Shown: positions 53,260 to 62,388, counted from the stretch's first letter. The stretch is 64,000 nt of DNA from Pseudodesulfovibrio tunisiensis (GCF_022809775.1 NZ_CP094380.1:2579501-2643500), one strand, 5' to 3'. Program-made: numbers and translations. Notes: generated by a model from the sequence alone, not told the origin.

Positions 53260-54144
53260 CTATTCCACATTCCACACGGCCTTGACGCCTTCGAGCAGGG
53301 CGCGAAGGGCCGGGTCGTCGCGCTTGGCCGCGCGATAGGCGAATCCCACATCCACGGGATAGCTGCCCAGAGAGCGGCAGATGGCAAGGTGTCCGGCGGC
53401 CTTGAGTTCCTCGGCCTCGTCGTCGCGCATGATGGCAAGGCCCTTGCCCGCGATGATGATCTGACGGATGAGCTCTTCGGAATCCGCGCCAATGGTGTGT
53501 TCCGGAGCTATGCCGTGCTTCTTGCAGATGTAGTCCTGAATTTCCTGAAACAGGCTGCCTTCCGGGGTGGTCACCCATGGCAGGCTGGAAAGCTCCTCTG
53601 CGCCGGCCGTGTCCAGCGTCTCCTTCCACGAGGCCGGGCCGACAATGTGATATTCGGGCCTGGCCAGTGGCAGGGTCTCCAGATCGTGGCGCGAGGTCTT
53701 CCAGAACACGAAGCCCGCGTCCAGCCGCTTTTCCTCCATGTCCTGAAGGATGTTCACGGTCGGGCTCTGGGACAGCCTGAGCTTGAGCCGGGGATGGTGT
53801 TCGGCCATGTGGGCCAGCAATTCGCCCACGCGCAGGTATCCGGGCGTGGTGCACAGGCCGATGGAGACCGTGCCCGAGAGTTCGCCCCGAAAGGTTTCGG
53901 CCTTGCGCAGCAGGGATTCCGCGGCGTTCAGCACGCCTTCGGCCTCGCCCACCAGAGCCGTTCCCGCATCGGTCAGTTCCACGCCGCGCGGGGTGCGCAC
54001 GAAAAGCCGGATGCCAAGCTCCTGTTCCAATGCCTTGATATGCGCACTCACTGCGGGCTGGGTCGCGTGCACACGCTTGCCCCCCCGGGTGAAATTGCCT
54101 TCCTCGGCCACTGCCACAAACGTCCGAAGCTGATAGAGTTCCAT
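53260..54144 (-). CDS. LysR-family transcriptional regulator
   Basis: 294 aa. N-terminal HTH (ELYQLRTFVAVAEEGNFTRGGKRVHATQPAVSAHIKALEQ split over residues 2-41) and a periplasmic-binding-like effector domain (about 90-290). Close in pattern to CysB/CbbR-type regulators. Start ATG at 54144 is canonical for the family. A T-N11-A box lies 38-52 bp upstream; the divergent gene encodes the 54-aa membrane protein. Confidence 0.92.
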   Translation of the reverse strand: MELYQLRTFVAVAEEGNFTRGGKRVHATQPAVSAHIKALEQELGIRLFVRTPRGVELTDAGTALVGEAEGVLNAAESLLRKAETFRGELSGTVSIGLCTTPGYLRVGELLAHMAEHHPRLKLRLSQSPTVNILQDMEEKRLDAGFVFWKTSRHDLETLPLARPEYHIVGPASWKETLDTAGAEELSSLPWVTTPEGSLFQEIQDYICKKHGIAPEHTIGADSEELIRQIIIAGKGLAIMRDDEAEELKAAGHLAICRSLGSYPVDVGFAYRAAKRDDPALRALLEGVKAVWNVE

Positions 54145-54181
54145 TGCAAAAATGTCCTGTGGCCCGCGTGGATGCTTCGTT

Positions 54182-54196
54182 ATAAGATTTGCTTAT
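54182..54196. promoter_or_regulatory. LysR-type operator
   Basis: ATAAG-ATTTG-CTTAT is a perfect inverted repeat containing the T-N11-A core of LysR binding sites. It lies between the LysR gene and the divergent 54-aa gene, so it may control either or both. Confidence 0.6.
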
Positions 54197-54217
54197 GACT
54201 GGCTTCACGCATTGTTA

Positions 54218-54246
54218 TTGGACGATCGTATGCCCGCAGGCATATG
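54218..54246 (+). promoter_or_regulatory. Candidate promoter of the 54-aa gene
   Basis: TTGGAC and CATATG are separated by exactly 17 bp; the predicted start of transcription falls about 30 bases before the ribosome site. The -10 match is only moderate. Confidence 0.4.
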
Positions 54247-54290
54247 TACAAGTCATCCCTTGAGGATACCCGAGCACAAGGAGGATTTCC

Positions 54291-54455
54291 ATGCGCGTGG
54301 CCCGAAAGAAAACGTTTTCGTTCTTGTATCTGTTTCAGCCCGAGGACTCAACCGGACTGCACTCCTATGAGAATCAGGCCGGCGGGGTGCTCAAGGTACT
54401 TTTCTGGACAGGCATGTCCTTCATGATGTCAGTGGGCATTTCCCAGCTCATTTAG
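54291..54455 (+). CDS. 54-aa small membrane protein
   Basis: 54 codons from an ATG with an excellent AAGGAGG six bases upstream. Sequence begins MRVARKKTFSFLYLFQPED and ends with a hydrophobic stretch (VLKVLFWTGMSFMMSVGISQLI) that could form one membrane helix at the very C-terminus. A candidate promoter lies upstream and a Rho-independent terminator downstream, so the unit looks like a complete monocistronic gene. It is divergent from the LysR gene across a LysR-type box. No family recognised. Confidence 0.7.
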   Translation: MRVARKKTFSFLYLFQPEDSTGLHSYENQAGGVLKVLFWTGMSFMMSVGISQLI

Positions 54456-54529
54456 ATATATTTCCAACGGGTACGGAATTTACCGTCAGCAGTCTCCCCC
54501 AAACCACTGCCCGGTAGGTTCCAAAAGGA

Positions 54530-54571
54530 ACGGCGCGACGTCTCTCCCTCTCAGTCGCGCCGTTTTTTTTT
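54530..54571 (+). terminator. Terminator after the 54-aa gene
   Basis: ACGGCGCGAC / GTCGCGCCGT (14-nt loop) followed by nine T residues. Confidence 0.9.
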
Positions 54572-54640
54572 ATCCTTTTTCCGTCCGGCAAGGGGCCGGG
54601 TCCCAAATCGGACCATTCGGCCACCTGCCGGCGGACATCT

Positions 54641-55834
54641 TCATTGCTTCATGTTTTCCATGGCCTTGGCAAAGCCGTTCCGCGCCCTGCGGATGATGAC
54701 TTCGGGCACGCAGAAGGACAGCCGGAAATAGCCGGGATAGCCGAATCCGGTGCCGGGAACGGCCAGGATGCGCTGTTCCTGAAGCACGCTGCAGAACTTC
54801 ACGTCATCTCCGCCCGGGGCTTCCGGGAAGAAGTAGAACGCGCCGCGAGGCATGGTGTACTTGTAGCCCGCGTTGTCCAGCACCTCGGCCATGGCCGCGC
54901 GCCGTTCCTCGTAGATGCTCTTGTCCACGCCGCTGCCGAGCGCCTTGCGCAGCAGTTTCTGGGCAAGGGCCGGGGCATTGACGAACCCGAGAATGCGGTT
55001 GGTCATGACAATGGCCGCAACCATGGCGTCCCAGTTCGGCATGACCGGGTTCACGCAGGCATAGCCCACGCGTTCTCCTGCCATGGACAGGTTCTTGGAA
55101 AAGGACGAACACACCACGGAATAGGGATAGATGTCGAGCAGGCTCGGCACTTCCGCACCGTCAAAGGACAGGAAGCGGTAGGGCTCGTCCGCCAGAATGA
55201 ACACGGGCCGCTTGCGTCCCTTGTTGTGCTCCTCCAGAATCGCGGCCAGACCTTCCAGTTCCTCGCGGGAATACACCGCGCCCGTGGGGTTGTTGGGCGA
55301 ATTGATGAGCACCACGCGGGTATGGTCGGTCAGGGCGGCCCTGATGCCTTCCAGATCCAGCTCGAAGGTCAGGGGCTTGGACGGCACGGGTTTGAGCGTG
55401 GCCTGATGGTTTTCGCAGTAGAAGCCGTATTCCACGAAATAGGGCGCGGGCGTGATCACTTCGTCGCCCGGATCGAGCACGGCGCGAAAAAACGCATTCA
55501 GCGCACCGGCTGCGCCGCAGGTGATGACCAGATTCTCCCCGGCAACCGACATGCCCTGTTCGCGGGAGACCTGTTCGGCCAGGGCCTGACGCACGTCCGG
55601 ATAGCCGAAGTTGGGCATGTAGCCCATGAAAAACGGCTCGTCCGCATGCTCGGCCAGCTCGGCCAGCCCCTCGGCAATGGCGGGCGGCGGCGGCAGGTCC
55701 GGATTGCCAAGACTGAAGTCGCAGACCGCGTCCTCGCCGAACTGTTTCTTCATCTTGATGCCTTCTTCGAACATCTTCCTGATCCAGGATGCGTGATCCA
55801 TATATCCGTTGATCTGGGAAGCAAGCAATTCCAT
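54641..55834 (-). CDS. Class I/II PLP aminotransferase
   Basis: 397 aa. SLGNPDLPPPPAI, CGAAGALNAFFRA, LINSPNNPTGAVY and the PLP lysine in CSSFSKNLSMAGERVGY mark a fold-type I aspartate-aminotransferase-like enzyme; the substrate is not clear, and it differs from the AspC-type gene at 58453. ATG at 55834 is preceded by AAGGAG; the frame stays open further upstream but without a ribosome site. Divergent from the cyclo-ligase gene. Confidence 0.9.
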   Translation of the reverse strand: MELLASQINGYMDHASWIRKMFEEGIKMKKQFGEDAVCDFSLGNPDLPPPPAIAEGLAELAEHADEPFFMGYMPNFGYPDVRQALAEQVSREQGMSVAGENLVITCGAAGALNAFFRAVLDPGDEVITPAPYFVEYGFYCENHQATLKPVPSKPLTFELDLEGIRAALTDHTRVVLINSPNNPTGAVYSREELEGLAAILEEHNKGRKRPVFILADEPYRFLSFDGAEVPSLLDIYPYSVVCSSFSKNLSMAGERVGYACVNPVMPNWDAMVAAIVMTNRILGFVNAPALAQKLLRKALGSGVDKSIYEERRAAMAEVLDNAGYKYTMPRGAFYFFPEAPGGDDVKFCSVLQEQRILAVPGTGFGYPGYFRLSFCVPEVIIRRARNGFAKAMENMKQ

Positions 55835-55991
55835 ATCCACTCTCCTTGGTTTTCGATTGCGCGGACACCATACGGAATATCCGATCGGTTTGAAAGACGA
55901 TGAACGCAAATCCGGTCCGAACCGTGATCCCGGCAGGGGCCGAGTCTGCCCGCGCTGGATTGTCCGGGCCGGGCGTGGTAGATGAAAGCGT

Positions 55992-56567
55992 ATGAAGAGC
56001 AAGGGAAATCTGCGCAAATCGCTTCTGGACAGGCGACAGGGGCTGACGCACGAAACCGTGCGCGAGGCCAGCCTGCGCGTGGTGGAACGCATCCGTTCGC
56101 TGGATGCGTGGCGCAATGCCCGGGAAGTGCTGCTCTACTGGCCCGTGCGCAACGAACCGGACATCCGGCCGCTCATGGCCGACCTGTGGCAGCGCGAAGT
56201 GCGCGTGCTTCTGCCCCGCTGCATACCGGACCGGCCCGGGGAAATGGACCTGGCCTGCGTGAATCGGGAATGCGACCTGACGCCGGGCATGTATTCCATC
56301 ATGGAACCGGATGCCGAGGCCTGCCCGGCCGTGCAGTCCTGCTGTCCGGACATGGTGCTGGTGCCGGGCGTGGGGTTCGACCGTCACGGTTTCCGTCTGG
56401 GCTTCGGCGGCGGCTATTACGACCGCCTGCTGGCCTCGGAGGATTTTTGCGCAACCGTTTCCGTGGGCATTGCCCATGATTTCCAGCTTGTCGACGAATT
56501 GCCCACCGAAGAGTGGGACCAGCCCGTAACCCTTGTCTGCACGGATCGCGAACTATGGCGCCCATAG
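55992..56567 (+). CDS. 5-formyltetrahydrofolate cyclo-ligase
   Basis: 191 aa. Converts 5-formyl-THF to methenyl-THF with ATP. N-terminal LRKSLLDRR, central FLLPR-like VLLPRC, and the diagnostic PGVGFDRHGFRLGFGGGYYDRLL are present. The last 13 bases overlap the start of pgeF, so the two are co-translated. Confidence 0.92.
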   Translation: MKSKGNLRKSLLDRRQGLTHETVREASLRVVERIRSLDAWRNAREVLLYWPVRNEPDIRPLMADLWQREVRVLLPRCIPDRPGEMDLACVNRECDLTPGMYSIMEPDAEACPAVQSCCPDMVLVPGVGFDRHGFRLGFGGGYYDRLLASEDFCATVSVGIAHDFQLVDELPTEEWDQPVTLVCTDRELWRP

Positions 56568-57319
56568 CGTATACCCCGTTTCATTTCACCGGCATTCCCG
56601 CTGTCTGCTGTGCGTTCACGTCCCGCCTGGGCGGAGTGAGCGAGCCGCCGCATGACGGAGCCAATCTGTCCTATGACGTGCGTGACGAGGCCGAGGCCGT
56701 ATCCCGCAATCGCATTCTGCTTGCCGATCGGCTCGGCCTGCAATCATGGACCGAATGCAACCAGATTCACGGGGATGCAATGCATTTCGACCCGGCCCCG
56801 GACGCGCCCGAGGCCCGTGCCACACTGGACGGGGACGGACTGGCCACGGCCCGGCCCGGGCAGGCTCTGGTCATCAAGACCGCAGACTGTCAGCCCGTGC
56901 TGCTGGCCCATGCGGACGGTCGGCACGTGGCGGCCCTGCACGTGGGCTGGCGCGGCAATCTGTGCGATTTTCCGGGATCGGGCGTGGCCCGGTTCTGCGA
57001 CCACTACGGTCTGGACCCGGCAGACATCTTTGCGGTGCGCGGCCCGAGTCTGGGACCGGATGCTGCGGAATTCGTGAATTTCGAAACGGATTTCGGCCCG
57101 AAGTTCCGGAACTACTTCAACGAGGAAACCCGGACCATGGACCTGTGGCGGCTGACGCGCGACCAGCTGGAAAACGCGGGGCTGCGTCCGGATCGCATCT
57201 TCGGCGTGGACCTGTGCACCCGGACCCGGTGCGAAACCTATTTTTCCTATCGCAAGGCGTGCATGGGCGGGAACCCGATCACGGGCCGTCAGGCAGGCAT
57301 CATCTGGATACGGGGGTAG
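56555..57319 (+). CDS. pgeF: Polyphenol oxidase/purine nucleoside phosphorylase family (YfiH)
   Basis: 254 aa. The metal site is visible in KTADCQPVLLAH followed by ALHVGWRGN, and the C-terminal CTRTRCETYFSYRKACMGGNPITGRQAG is family-typical. YfiH/YlmD proteins act as purine nucleoside phosphorylases or peptidoglycan editing factors. Start ATG at 56555 lies inside the 3' end of the cyclo-ligase gene; upstream starts would overlap it more. Confidence 0.9.
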   Translation: MAPIAYTPFHFTGIPAVCCAFTSRLGGVSEPPHDGANLSYDVRDEAEAVSRNRILLADRLGLQSWTECNQIHGDAMHFDPAPDAPEARATLDGDGLATARPGQALVIKTADCQPVLLAHADGRHVAALHVGWRGNLCDFPGSGVARFCDHYGLDPADIFAVRGPSLGPDAAEFVNFETDFGPKFRNYFNEETRTMDLWRLTRDQLENAGLRPDRIFGVDLCTRTRCETYFSYRKACMGGNPITGRQAGIIWIRG

Positions 57320-57321
57320 GC

Positions 57322-57498
57322 GTGGGCATTCTGACCAAGTTCATCATCATTCTTGTGCTCATCCTGTTCATAACCGGCCAGATCACTTCATCGAAATCCA
57401 AACGCGCGGCCAATCGCCAGAAAACCACGAACATCCTGCTCGTGATCCTCATCATCACGGTAGCCATGTCCATCGTGACCTCGTTCGTCCGGGACTAG
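57322..57498 (+). CDS. 58-aa membrane protein
   Basis: GTG at 57322, two bases after the pgeF stop, with GGGGGTAGG upstream. Two hydrophobic helices (about 5-19 and 36-53) are joined by a polar, basic loop (SSKSKRAANRQKT). Position suggests translation from the cyclo-ligase/pgeF message. No family recognised. Confidence 0.65.
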   Translation: MGILTKFIIILVLILFITGQITSSKSKRAANRQKTTNILLVILIITVAMSIVTSFVRD

Positions 57499-57503
57499 GA
57501 CCG

Positions 57504-57926
57504 TCATAAAATGAAATCGCGGATCACGGCCCAGCCCGTGCGGAACTGGTAGAACGCCAGAAACAGCAGAAGAAGATTGCCCAGCCCGTGCAGCAGGGGC
57601 AGAACCAGCCGCTTCCGTTTCCACCTGTCCATGTACAGCCCCGAAGCCAGCCCGAACAGGATCAGGGGAAGCATGAGAAACGCGACCTTGTAATGCTGAC
57701 CCGTGACCAGCATCACGGACCACTTGAGCTTGGCCGCGAACATGCCACCGCCCAATCCCGCCAGCCAGGTGCACAGGGCGATCTTTCCGACCACCACATG
57801 CCGTTTCCACAGAAATTGCGTCCGTTTGCCCAGGTGCCGGGACAAAAAACGCTCCATTCCGAGATACCCGGCATAAAGCGCCACGAACGTGGCCAGAACC
57901 TGCAGAATGGGGTGCAGCCAAAGCAT
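57504..57926 (-). CDS. Integral membrane protein (DUF4079-like)
   Basis: 140 aa, four membrane helices. Starts MLWLHPILQVLATFVALYAGYLG; histidines at residue 5 and in LWKRHVVVGK and a later GLASGLY helix resemble the DUF4079/cytochrome-b561-like group, where histidines could bind haem. ATG at 57926 has GGGAGG upstream; the longer in-frame start is less likely. Convergent with the 58-aa gene. Confidence 0.7.
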   Translation of the reverse strand: MLWLHPILQVLATFVALYAGYLGMERFLSRHLGKRTQFLWKRHVVVGKIALCTWLAGLGGGMFAAKLKWSVMLVTGQHYKVAFLMLPLILFGLASGLYMDRWKRKRLVLPLLHGLGNLLLLFLAFYQFRTGWAVIRDFIL

Positions 57927-58004
57927 CGCGCCTCCCGTCGACTGATGGATATTGCCTTCCACCCTACCTCATGTGATGAGAAATTTCCCGTCTTTTCGGA
58001 GGAA

Positions 58005-58374
58005 GAATGCCTTCGGCGACCAGAGAACCCTTTGAAAAGGGGTTCTCTGGACTCTCCGAAACTTTCTGGTTCTACGCCGCCTGCAAGGGATGAGGGAACT
58101 TGTCCGGCTCGTCTGGCGGCGTAGGGAGCTGCGGAAGAGCGGAAGTTTTCGCTATCGAAGAAAAGAACTCAGGGGAAACAGGCAAAGAGAGAAAAACAAA
58201 TATATCCTTTGAAGCCAACCCGTCTTGAGAATTCGAAGAGGCCGGATGCATGTCCCGACAGGGCATGTATCCGGCCTCTTCGAATTCTCAAGACAGAATG
58301 GGGATCCAAGGGGCCTTGCTCCTTGGCGGGTCCGGGCAGAGCCCGGCCCCCCGGGAGGGTCGCCGAAGGCATTC
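58005..58374. repeat. Family 1 hairpin repeat, complete copy with 17-bp perfect TIRs
   Basis: 370 bp. GAATGCCTTCGGCGACC (58005-58021) and its exact inverse GGTCGCCGAAGGCATTC (58358-58374) bound the element. Internal stems match those of the other copies; the central hairpin is at 58224-58292 (arms GAATTCGAAGAGGCCGG / CCGGCCTCTTCGAATTC). It occupies the 526-bp gap between the DUF4079-like gene and the aminotransferase; 58375-58452 holds the terminator of the latter. Confidence 0.93.
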
Positions 58375-58389
58375 CCCCCTCCGATCCAA

Positions 58390-58426
58390 TGAAAACAGGC
58401 CCGGAATCGCACGATTCCGGGCCTGT
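58390..58426 (-). terminator. Terminator after the AspC-type gene
   Basis: A perfect 15-bp stem ACAGGCCCGGAATCG / CGATTCCGGGCCTGT with a 2-nt loop, then TTTTCATT on the minus strand. Confidence 0.85.
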
Positions 58427-58452
58427 CCTGTCTTCTTTCGGCAGTGCAGGGG

Positions 58453-59628
58453 CTACTTGCCGGTCAGCACCTTGCCGACCTTGTCCAGCGCGGAACGCAA
58501 CACGTCGTCGTCCACGGCATAGGAAAAGCGGATGCAGTCGTCGTCGCCGAACGCGGAACCCGGGACCAGCGCCACGCCGGCCTGTTCCAGAATCCTGGTG
58601 CACATGGACGCGGAATCCGGGGTTTCCGGGGTGTAGAACTGCTTGAGGACCGGGAACAGATAGAATGCGCCGTCCGGCTTGGGACAGGTCGCGCCCCAGC
58701 CATTGACAATGATGTCGTAGGCCATGTCCCTGCGGCGCACGAACGCCTTTTTCATGTCGTCCAGAATATCCCAGGAGCCGGACAACGCGGCCAGCGCCGC
58801 CTTCTGGGTCACGGAATTGATGTTGGAGGTGGACTGGCCCTGAATCCTGACCATGGCCTTGACCAGTTCCTCGTGCGCCAGTGCGTAGCCCACGCGCCAG
58901 CCCGTCATGCAGAAGGACTTGGACAGCGCGCCCACGATGGCGATGGACTCCGGATGCGCCTCCCAGAGCTTGGACAGGGAGGCCGGAGTGGCCGGATCGT
59001 ACACCAGCCGGTCATAGACCTCGTCGGAAATGATGAACACGTCATGCTGCCGCGCCCACGCCGCAATGTCGTCGAGCTGGGCCTGCGTGTAGCAGCAGCC
59101 CGTGGGGTTGGACGGCGAGTTCAGGATCAGCACGCGGGTGCGATCCGTGCGCAGTTGTTCCAGATCATCCACGGAAACCAGAAAATGCTGGTCCGGGGTG
59201 GTGGGCACGAACACGGAAACGCCCTCGGCCAACTGGACCATGGCCGGATAGCTCACCCAGTAGGGCGAAGGGATGAGCACTTCGTCGCCCGGATTGATCA
59301 GGGCCATGAGCAGGTTGTAGAGCACCTGCTTGCCGCCGTTGGAAATGATGGTGTTGGCGCCCTCGGCCTTTGCTCCGTAGAACCGATCGTAATACCCGGC
59401 CACGGCCTCGCGCAGCTCGGGAATGCCCGGAACCGGGGTGTATCTGGTGAAGCCTTCGTCCAGAGCCTGCTTGGCTGCGTCGCATACGTGCGGCGGCGTG
59501 CCGAAATCGGGCTGACCCACGGCAAGGCTCACGATTTCCCTGCCCTGCGCCTTGAGTTCCTGTGCCTTGGCGTTCACCGCCAGCGTTGCGGACGGCTTGA
59601 TCCTGGCCAGTCTGTCGGAAATGCGCAT
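58453..59628 (-). CDS. Aspartate aminotransferase (class Ib type)
   Basis: 391 aa. ISDRLARIKPSATLAVNAKAQEL, VGQPDFGTPPHV, NGGKQVLYNLLMALINPGDEV, LNSPSNPTG, DEVYDRLVY and GALSKSFCMTGWRVGYA (PLP lysine) are the pattern of the Thermus-type AspC subgroup, which often also transaminates prephenate. Ends at a strong hairpin; upstream region is shared with the LysE gene on the same strand at a distance of 126 bp. Confidence 0.92.
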   Translation of the reverse strand: MRISDRLARIKPSATLAVNAKAQELKAQGREIVSLAVGQPDFGTPPHVCDAAKQALDEGFTRYTPVPGIPELREAVAGYYDRFYGAKAEGANTIISNGGKQVLYNLLMALINPGDEVLIPSPYWVSYPAMVQLAEGVSVFVPTTPDQHFLVSVDDLEQLRTDRTRVLILNSPSNPTGCCYTQAQLDDIAAWARQHDVFIISDEVYDRLVYDPATPASLSKLWEAHPESIAIVGALSKSFCMTGWRVGYALAHEELVKAMVRIQGQSTSNINSVTQKAALAALSGSWDILDDMKKAFVRRRDMAYDIIVNGWGATCPKPDGAFYLFPVLKQFYTPETPDSASMCTRILEQAGVALVPGSAFGDDDCIRFSYAVDDDVLRSALDKVGKVLTGK

Positions 59629-59754
59629 GTCGAATGTCCTGCTTTTTTGTTGGATTGGACCGCGAAAAACGTTGCTCCCGCCTCCGTGTTCCCATAGTGC
59701 AAATCCCCACGGACGTAAATCCGTATGTGGAACAGGTCATCCGCGCGCATTTTC

Positions 59755-60390
59755 CTATCCGGCCACGCCAAGTCCTCCGGCAAGTGCACTTCTGGTCAGG
59801 GAAAGAGCGAGATACCACATGGTCAGGCAGACCACGGAGTCGAGCACGCGCCATGTGACGGCCTTGCGAAAGAGCGGGGCAAGCAGGCCGCCGCCGAGTG
59901 TGAGACAGGCAAACCAGATCAGGGATGCGGTTATGGCCCCGGACCCGAACCAGTAGCGGTCGGGCGCGGGATACTGGCCGCTGATGCTGCCCATGAGCAC
60001 CACGGTATCCAGATAGAAATGCGGGTTGAGCAGGGTCACGGCCAGCGTCATGGCCAGAGTCCGGCGCAGGGTGTCGCCCTGATCCGTGCCGATTTCCAGC
60101 CGCCCGCCCCGGATCGCGGACCGCATGGCCCCCCAGCCGTACCAGAACAGGAAAAGCGCACCGCCCCATGCCGCTATTTCACCGAGAATCGGATTCGCGG
60201 CCACAGCAGTCCCCACACCGGATACGCCAAGGGAAATGAACACCGCGTCGCACAGGATGCAGAGCAGGGCCACGGCAAGGGGATGGTTGCGCCGCACCCC
60301 CTGCGTGAGCACGAACGCGTTCTGCGCGCCGATGGCCACGATCAACCCTCCGCCCATTGCCAAACCCTGCACATATGCCGTGGAAACCAT
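59755..60390 (-). CDS. argO: LysE/ArgO-family amino acid exporter
   Basis: 211 aa with six membrane helices. YVQGLAMGGGLIVAIGAQNAFVLTQGVRRNH is the LysE/ArgO signature; TLLNPHFYLDTVVLMG is the second. Exports basic amino acids (arginine, lysine or analogues). GGAGGAGAAAC precedes the ATG at 60390. Divergently transcribed from an ArgP-type regulator, the same arrangement as the well-known lysE-lysG pair. Confidence 0.92.
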   Translation of the reverse strand: MVSTAYVQGLAMGGGLIVAIGAQNAFVLTQGVRRNHPLAVALLCILCDAVFISLGVSGVGTAVAANPILGEIAAWGGALFLFWYGWGAMRSAIRGGRLEIGTDQGDTLRRTLAMTLAVTLLNPHFYLDTVVLMGSISGQYPAPDRYWFGSGAITASLIWFACLTLGGGLLAPLFRKAVTWRVLDSVVCLTMWYLALSLTRSALAGGLGVAG

Positions 60391-60493
60391 GTTTCTCCTC
60401 CGAAATGATGTTCTGGACGAGTGCATAGCTCGGACCGGGCCGTAAGGGAAATTCATTGTTCGCATGATGCAGTAGTTCTGCTAATACTTCCTC

Positions 60494-61384
60494 ATGCTCG
60501 ATTACAAACTCGTGGAAGCATTCGCCGCAGTGGTCAGTTGCGGCGGATTCGAAAAGGCGGCCCAGTCCCTGCACTTGACCCAGTCGGCCGTGTCCCAGCG
60601 CGTGAAGCAGCTGGAGGAACAGTCCGGCCGCATCCTGCTGGTGCGTTCCACCCCACCGCGTCCGACTCCGGCGGGCCGGGACATGCTTCGGCATTACCGA
60701 CAGGTCAAGCGGCTGGAGGACGACCTTGCCTCGACCATCGGCCCGGGCAGCAGCGGGTTCACGGTCCTGCCCGTGGGCGTGAACGCGGACAGCCTGGTCA
60801 CATGGTTCCTGCCTGCGGTGCAGGATTTTCTGGAGGCGGAATCCGTGCTGCTGGATCTGTCCGTGGATGATCAGGACGAGACCCACAAGCTGTTGCGCGG
60901 CGGCGAGGTGCTGGGCTGCGTGAGCGCGCGGCCCGAACCGTTTCAGGGCTGCCGCGTGGAATTTCTCGGGGTGATGGACTATCGATTGTGCGGCACACCG
61001 GCGTATGCAACGCGCTGGTTTCCGAACGGATTCACCCGGGAGGCTGCGGCGCACGCGCCGATCATGCTGTACAACCGCAAGGATGAACTGCACGTCAAGC
61101 TGTTCGAGCAGGCCTTCGGGGAAACGGTTTCCGGCCACCCCACCGCGTATGTGCCGTCCTCGGGCAAATTTCCGGATTTCGTGCTGACCGGACAGGTGAG
61201 CGGCATGCTGCCGGACGAGGACTGTCTGGAGCACATCCGGGCCGGGCGCATGGTCAATCTGGTTGGCGACATGGTCCTGCCCATTCCCCTGTACTGGCAC
61301 AGCTGGGGACTGGATTCCGCCCTGCTCAAGGGATTTTCCGCCGCCTTGGCACGAGGCGCGCGTTCGCGGCTCCGCCAACCCTGA
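60494..61384 (+). CDS. argP: ArgP/LysG-type LysR regulator
   Basis: 296 aa. N-terminal HTH with CGGFEKAAQSLHLTQSAVSQRVKQLEEQ; the full length resembles ArgP (IciA), which activates the exporter gene when arginine or lysine is present. The 103-bp gap to the exporter gene holds both promoters and the expected binding site, which I cannot define precisely. Confidence 0.88.
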   Translation: MLDYKLVEAFAAVVSCGGFEKAAQSLHLTQSAVSQRVKQLEEQSGRILLVRSTPPRPTPAGRDMLRHYRQVKRLEDDLASTIGPGSSGFTVLPVGVNADSLVTWFLPAVQDFLEAESVLLDLSVDDQDETHKLLRGGEVLGCVSARPEPFQGCRVEFLGVMDYRLCGTPAYATRWFPNGFTREAAAHAPIMLYNRKDELHVKLFEQAFGETVSGHPTAYVPSSGKFPDFVLTGQVSGMLPDEDCLEHIRAGRMVNLVGDMVLPIPLYWHSWGLDSALLKGFSAALARGARSRLRQP

Positions 61385-61458
61385 TCAGCGTGGCACACGC
61401 AGAACAGCCCGAATCGCGATGTTGGCGATCCGGTCTGGTTCCGGGGTGAGGCGAAAAA

Positions 61459-62388
61459 CTATTTGGACATCTTCCTGCGCAGTTTGGAACGCAGCACGAT
61501 GGCCACGAGGTTCATGCCGAGCACCAGGGCAATGAGCACCAGCGAGGTGCCGTACTGAAGCGGCATGGTGGCTTCCGGGTCCGTGGAGGACACGGACAGG
61601 GTGTATATCTGATACGGCAGGGCCATGACCTCGTTGAAGATGGATCTGGCCAATGTCGGATTGTAGCTGGCCGCTGCCGTGAACATGATGGCTGCGGTTT
61701 CTCCGGCCGCACGGCTGATGGAGAGGATGGACCCGGTCATGATGCCGGGCAGGGCCGAAGGCAGCACGATCCGGAAAATGGTCTGGAACTTGGTCGCGCC
61801 AAGGCCGAGCGAGGCTTCGCGGTAGGTGTCGGGCACGGACCGAAGCGCCTCCTCGGACGTGCCGATGATCACGGGCAGGATGAGCACGGCCAGCGTCAGG
61901 CAGCCGGACAGGATGGACACGCCGAAACCGAGACCGCCCAGATCGCGGCTGGCCACGAAGAACGCCATGCCGAACAGGCCGAACACCACGGACGGCACGC
62001 CCGCAAGGTTGTTGATGCAGAGCCGGATGATGCGCATGGCCAGCCCGGGGCGTGCGTATTCGTGCAGGTAGATGGCTGCGGCAACGCCCAGCGGCAGGGC
62101 AAGGATCATGGACCCCATGCTCAGGTAGAACGTGCCCACGATGCACGGGAAGATGCCTCCGGCCAGCCCGCCTTCCGTGGGCATGCCGGTCAGGAAATCC
62201 CAACTGATGGCCGGAAGGCCGTAGTAGACCATGTAGCCCACGATGGTGAACAGGGCCAGACCGTTCAGGGCCACGGCCACGCGGAACAGCCCGAACCAGA
62301 CCTCCTGGGTCGCCTTGCGCCGGAACAGGTGGCGGGCCGCGTGTTCGGAACCGGTCATGTTCACGCTTGCTTCGGTCATTTCCGTCAT
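61459..62388 (-). CDS. pstA: Phosphate ABC transporter permease PstA
   Basis: 309 aa, six membrane helices after a polar N-terminus; GIFPCIVGTFYLSMGSMILALPLGVAAAIYLHEYA and the EAA loop EALRSVPDTYREASLGLGATKFQTI are characteristic. Forms the phosphate channel with PstC. GGAGGAGC precedes the ATG. Unusually, no pstB or phoU follows; the next gene is convergent. Confidence 0.94.
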   Translation of the reverse strand: MTEMTEASVNMTGSEHAARHLFRRKATQEVWFGLFRVAVALNGLALFTIVGYMVYYGLPAISWDFLTGMPTEGGLAGGIFPCIVGTFYLSMGSMILALPLGVAAAIYLHEYARPGLAMRIIRLCINNLAGVPSVVFGLFGMAFFVASRDLGGLGFGVSILSGCLTLAVLILPVIIGTSEEALRSVPDTYREASLGLGATKFQTIFRIVLPSALPGIMTGSILSISRAAGETAAIMFTAAASYNPTLARSIFNEVMALPYQIYTLSVSSTDPEATMPLQYGTSLVLIALVLGMNLVAIVLRSKLRRKMSK

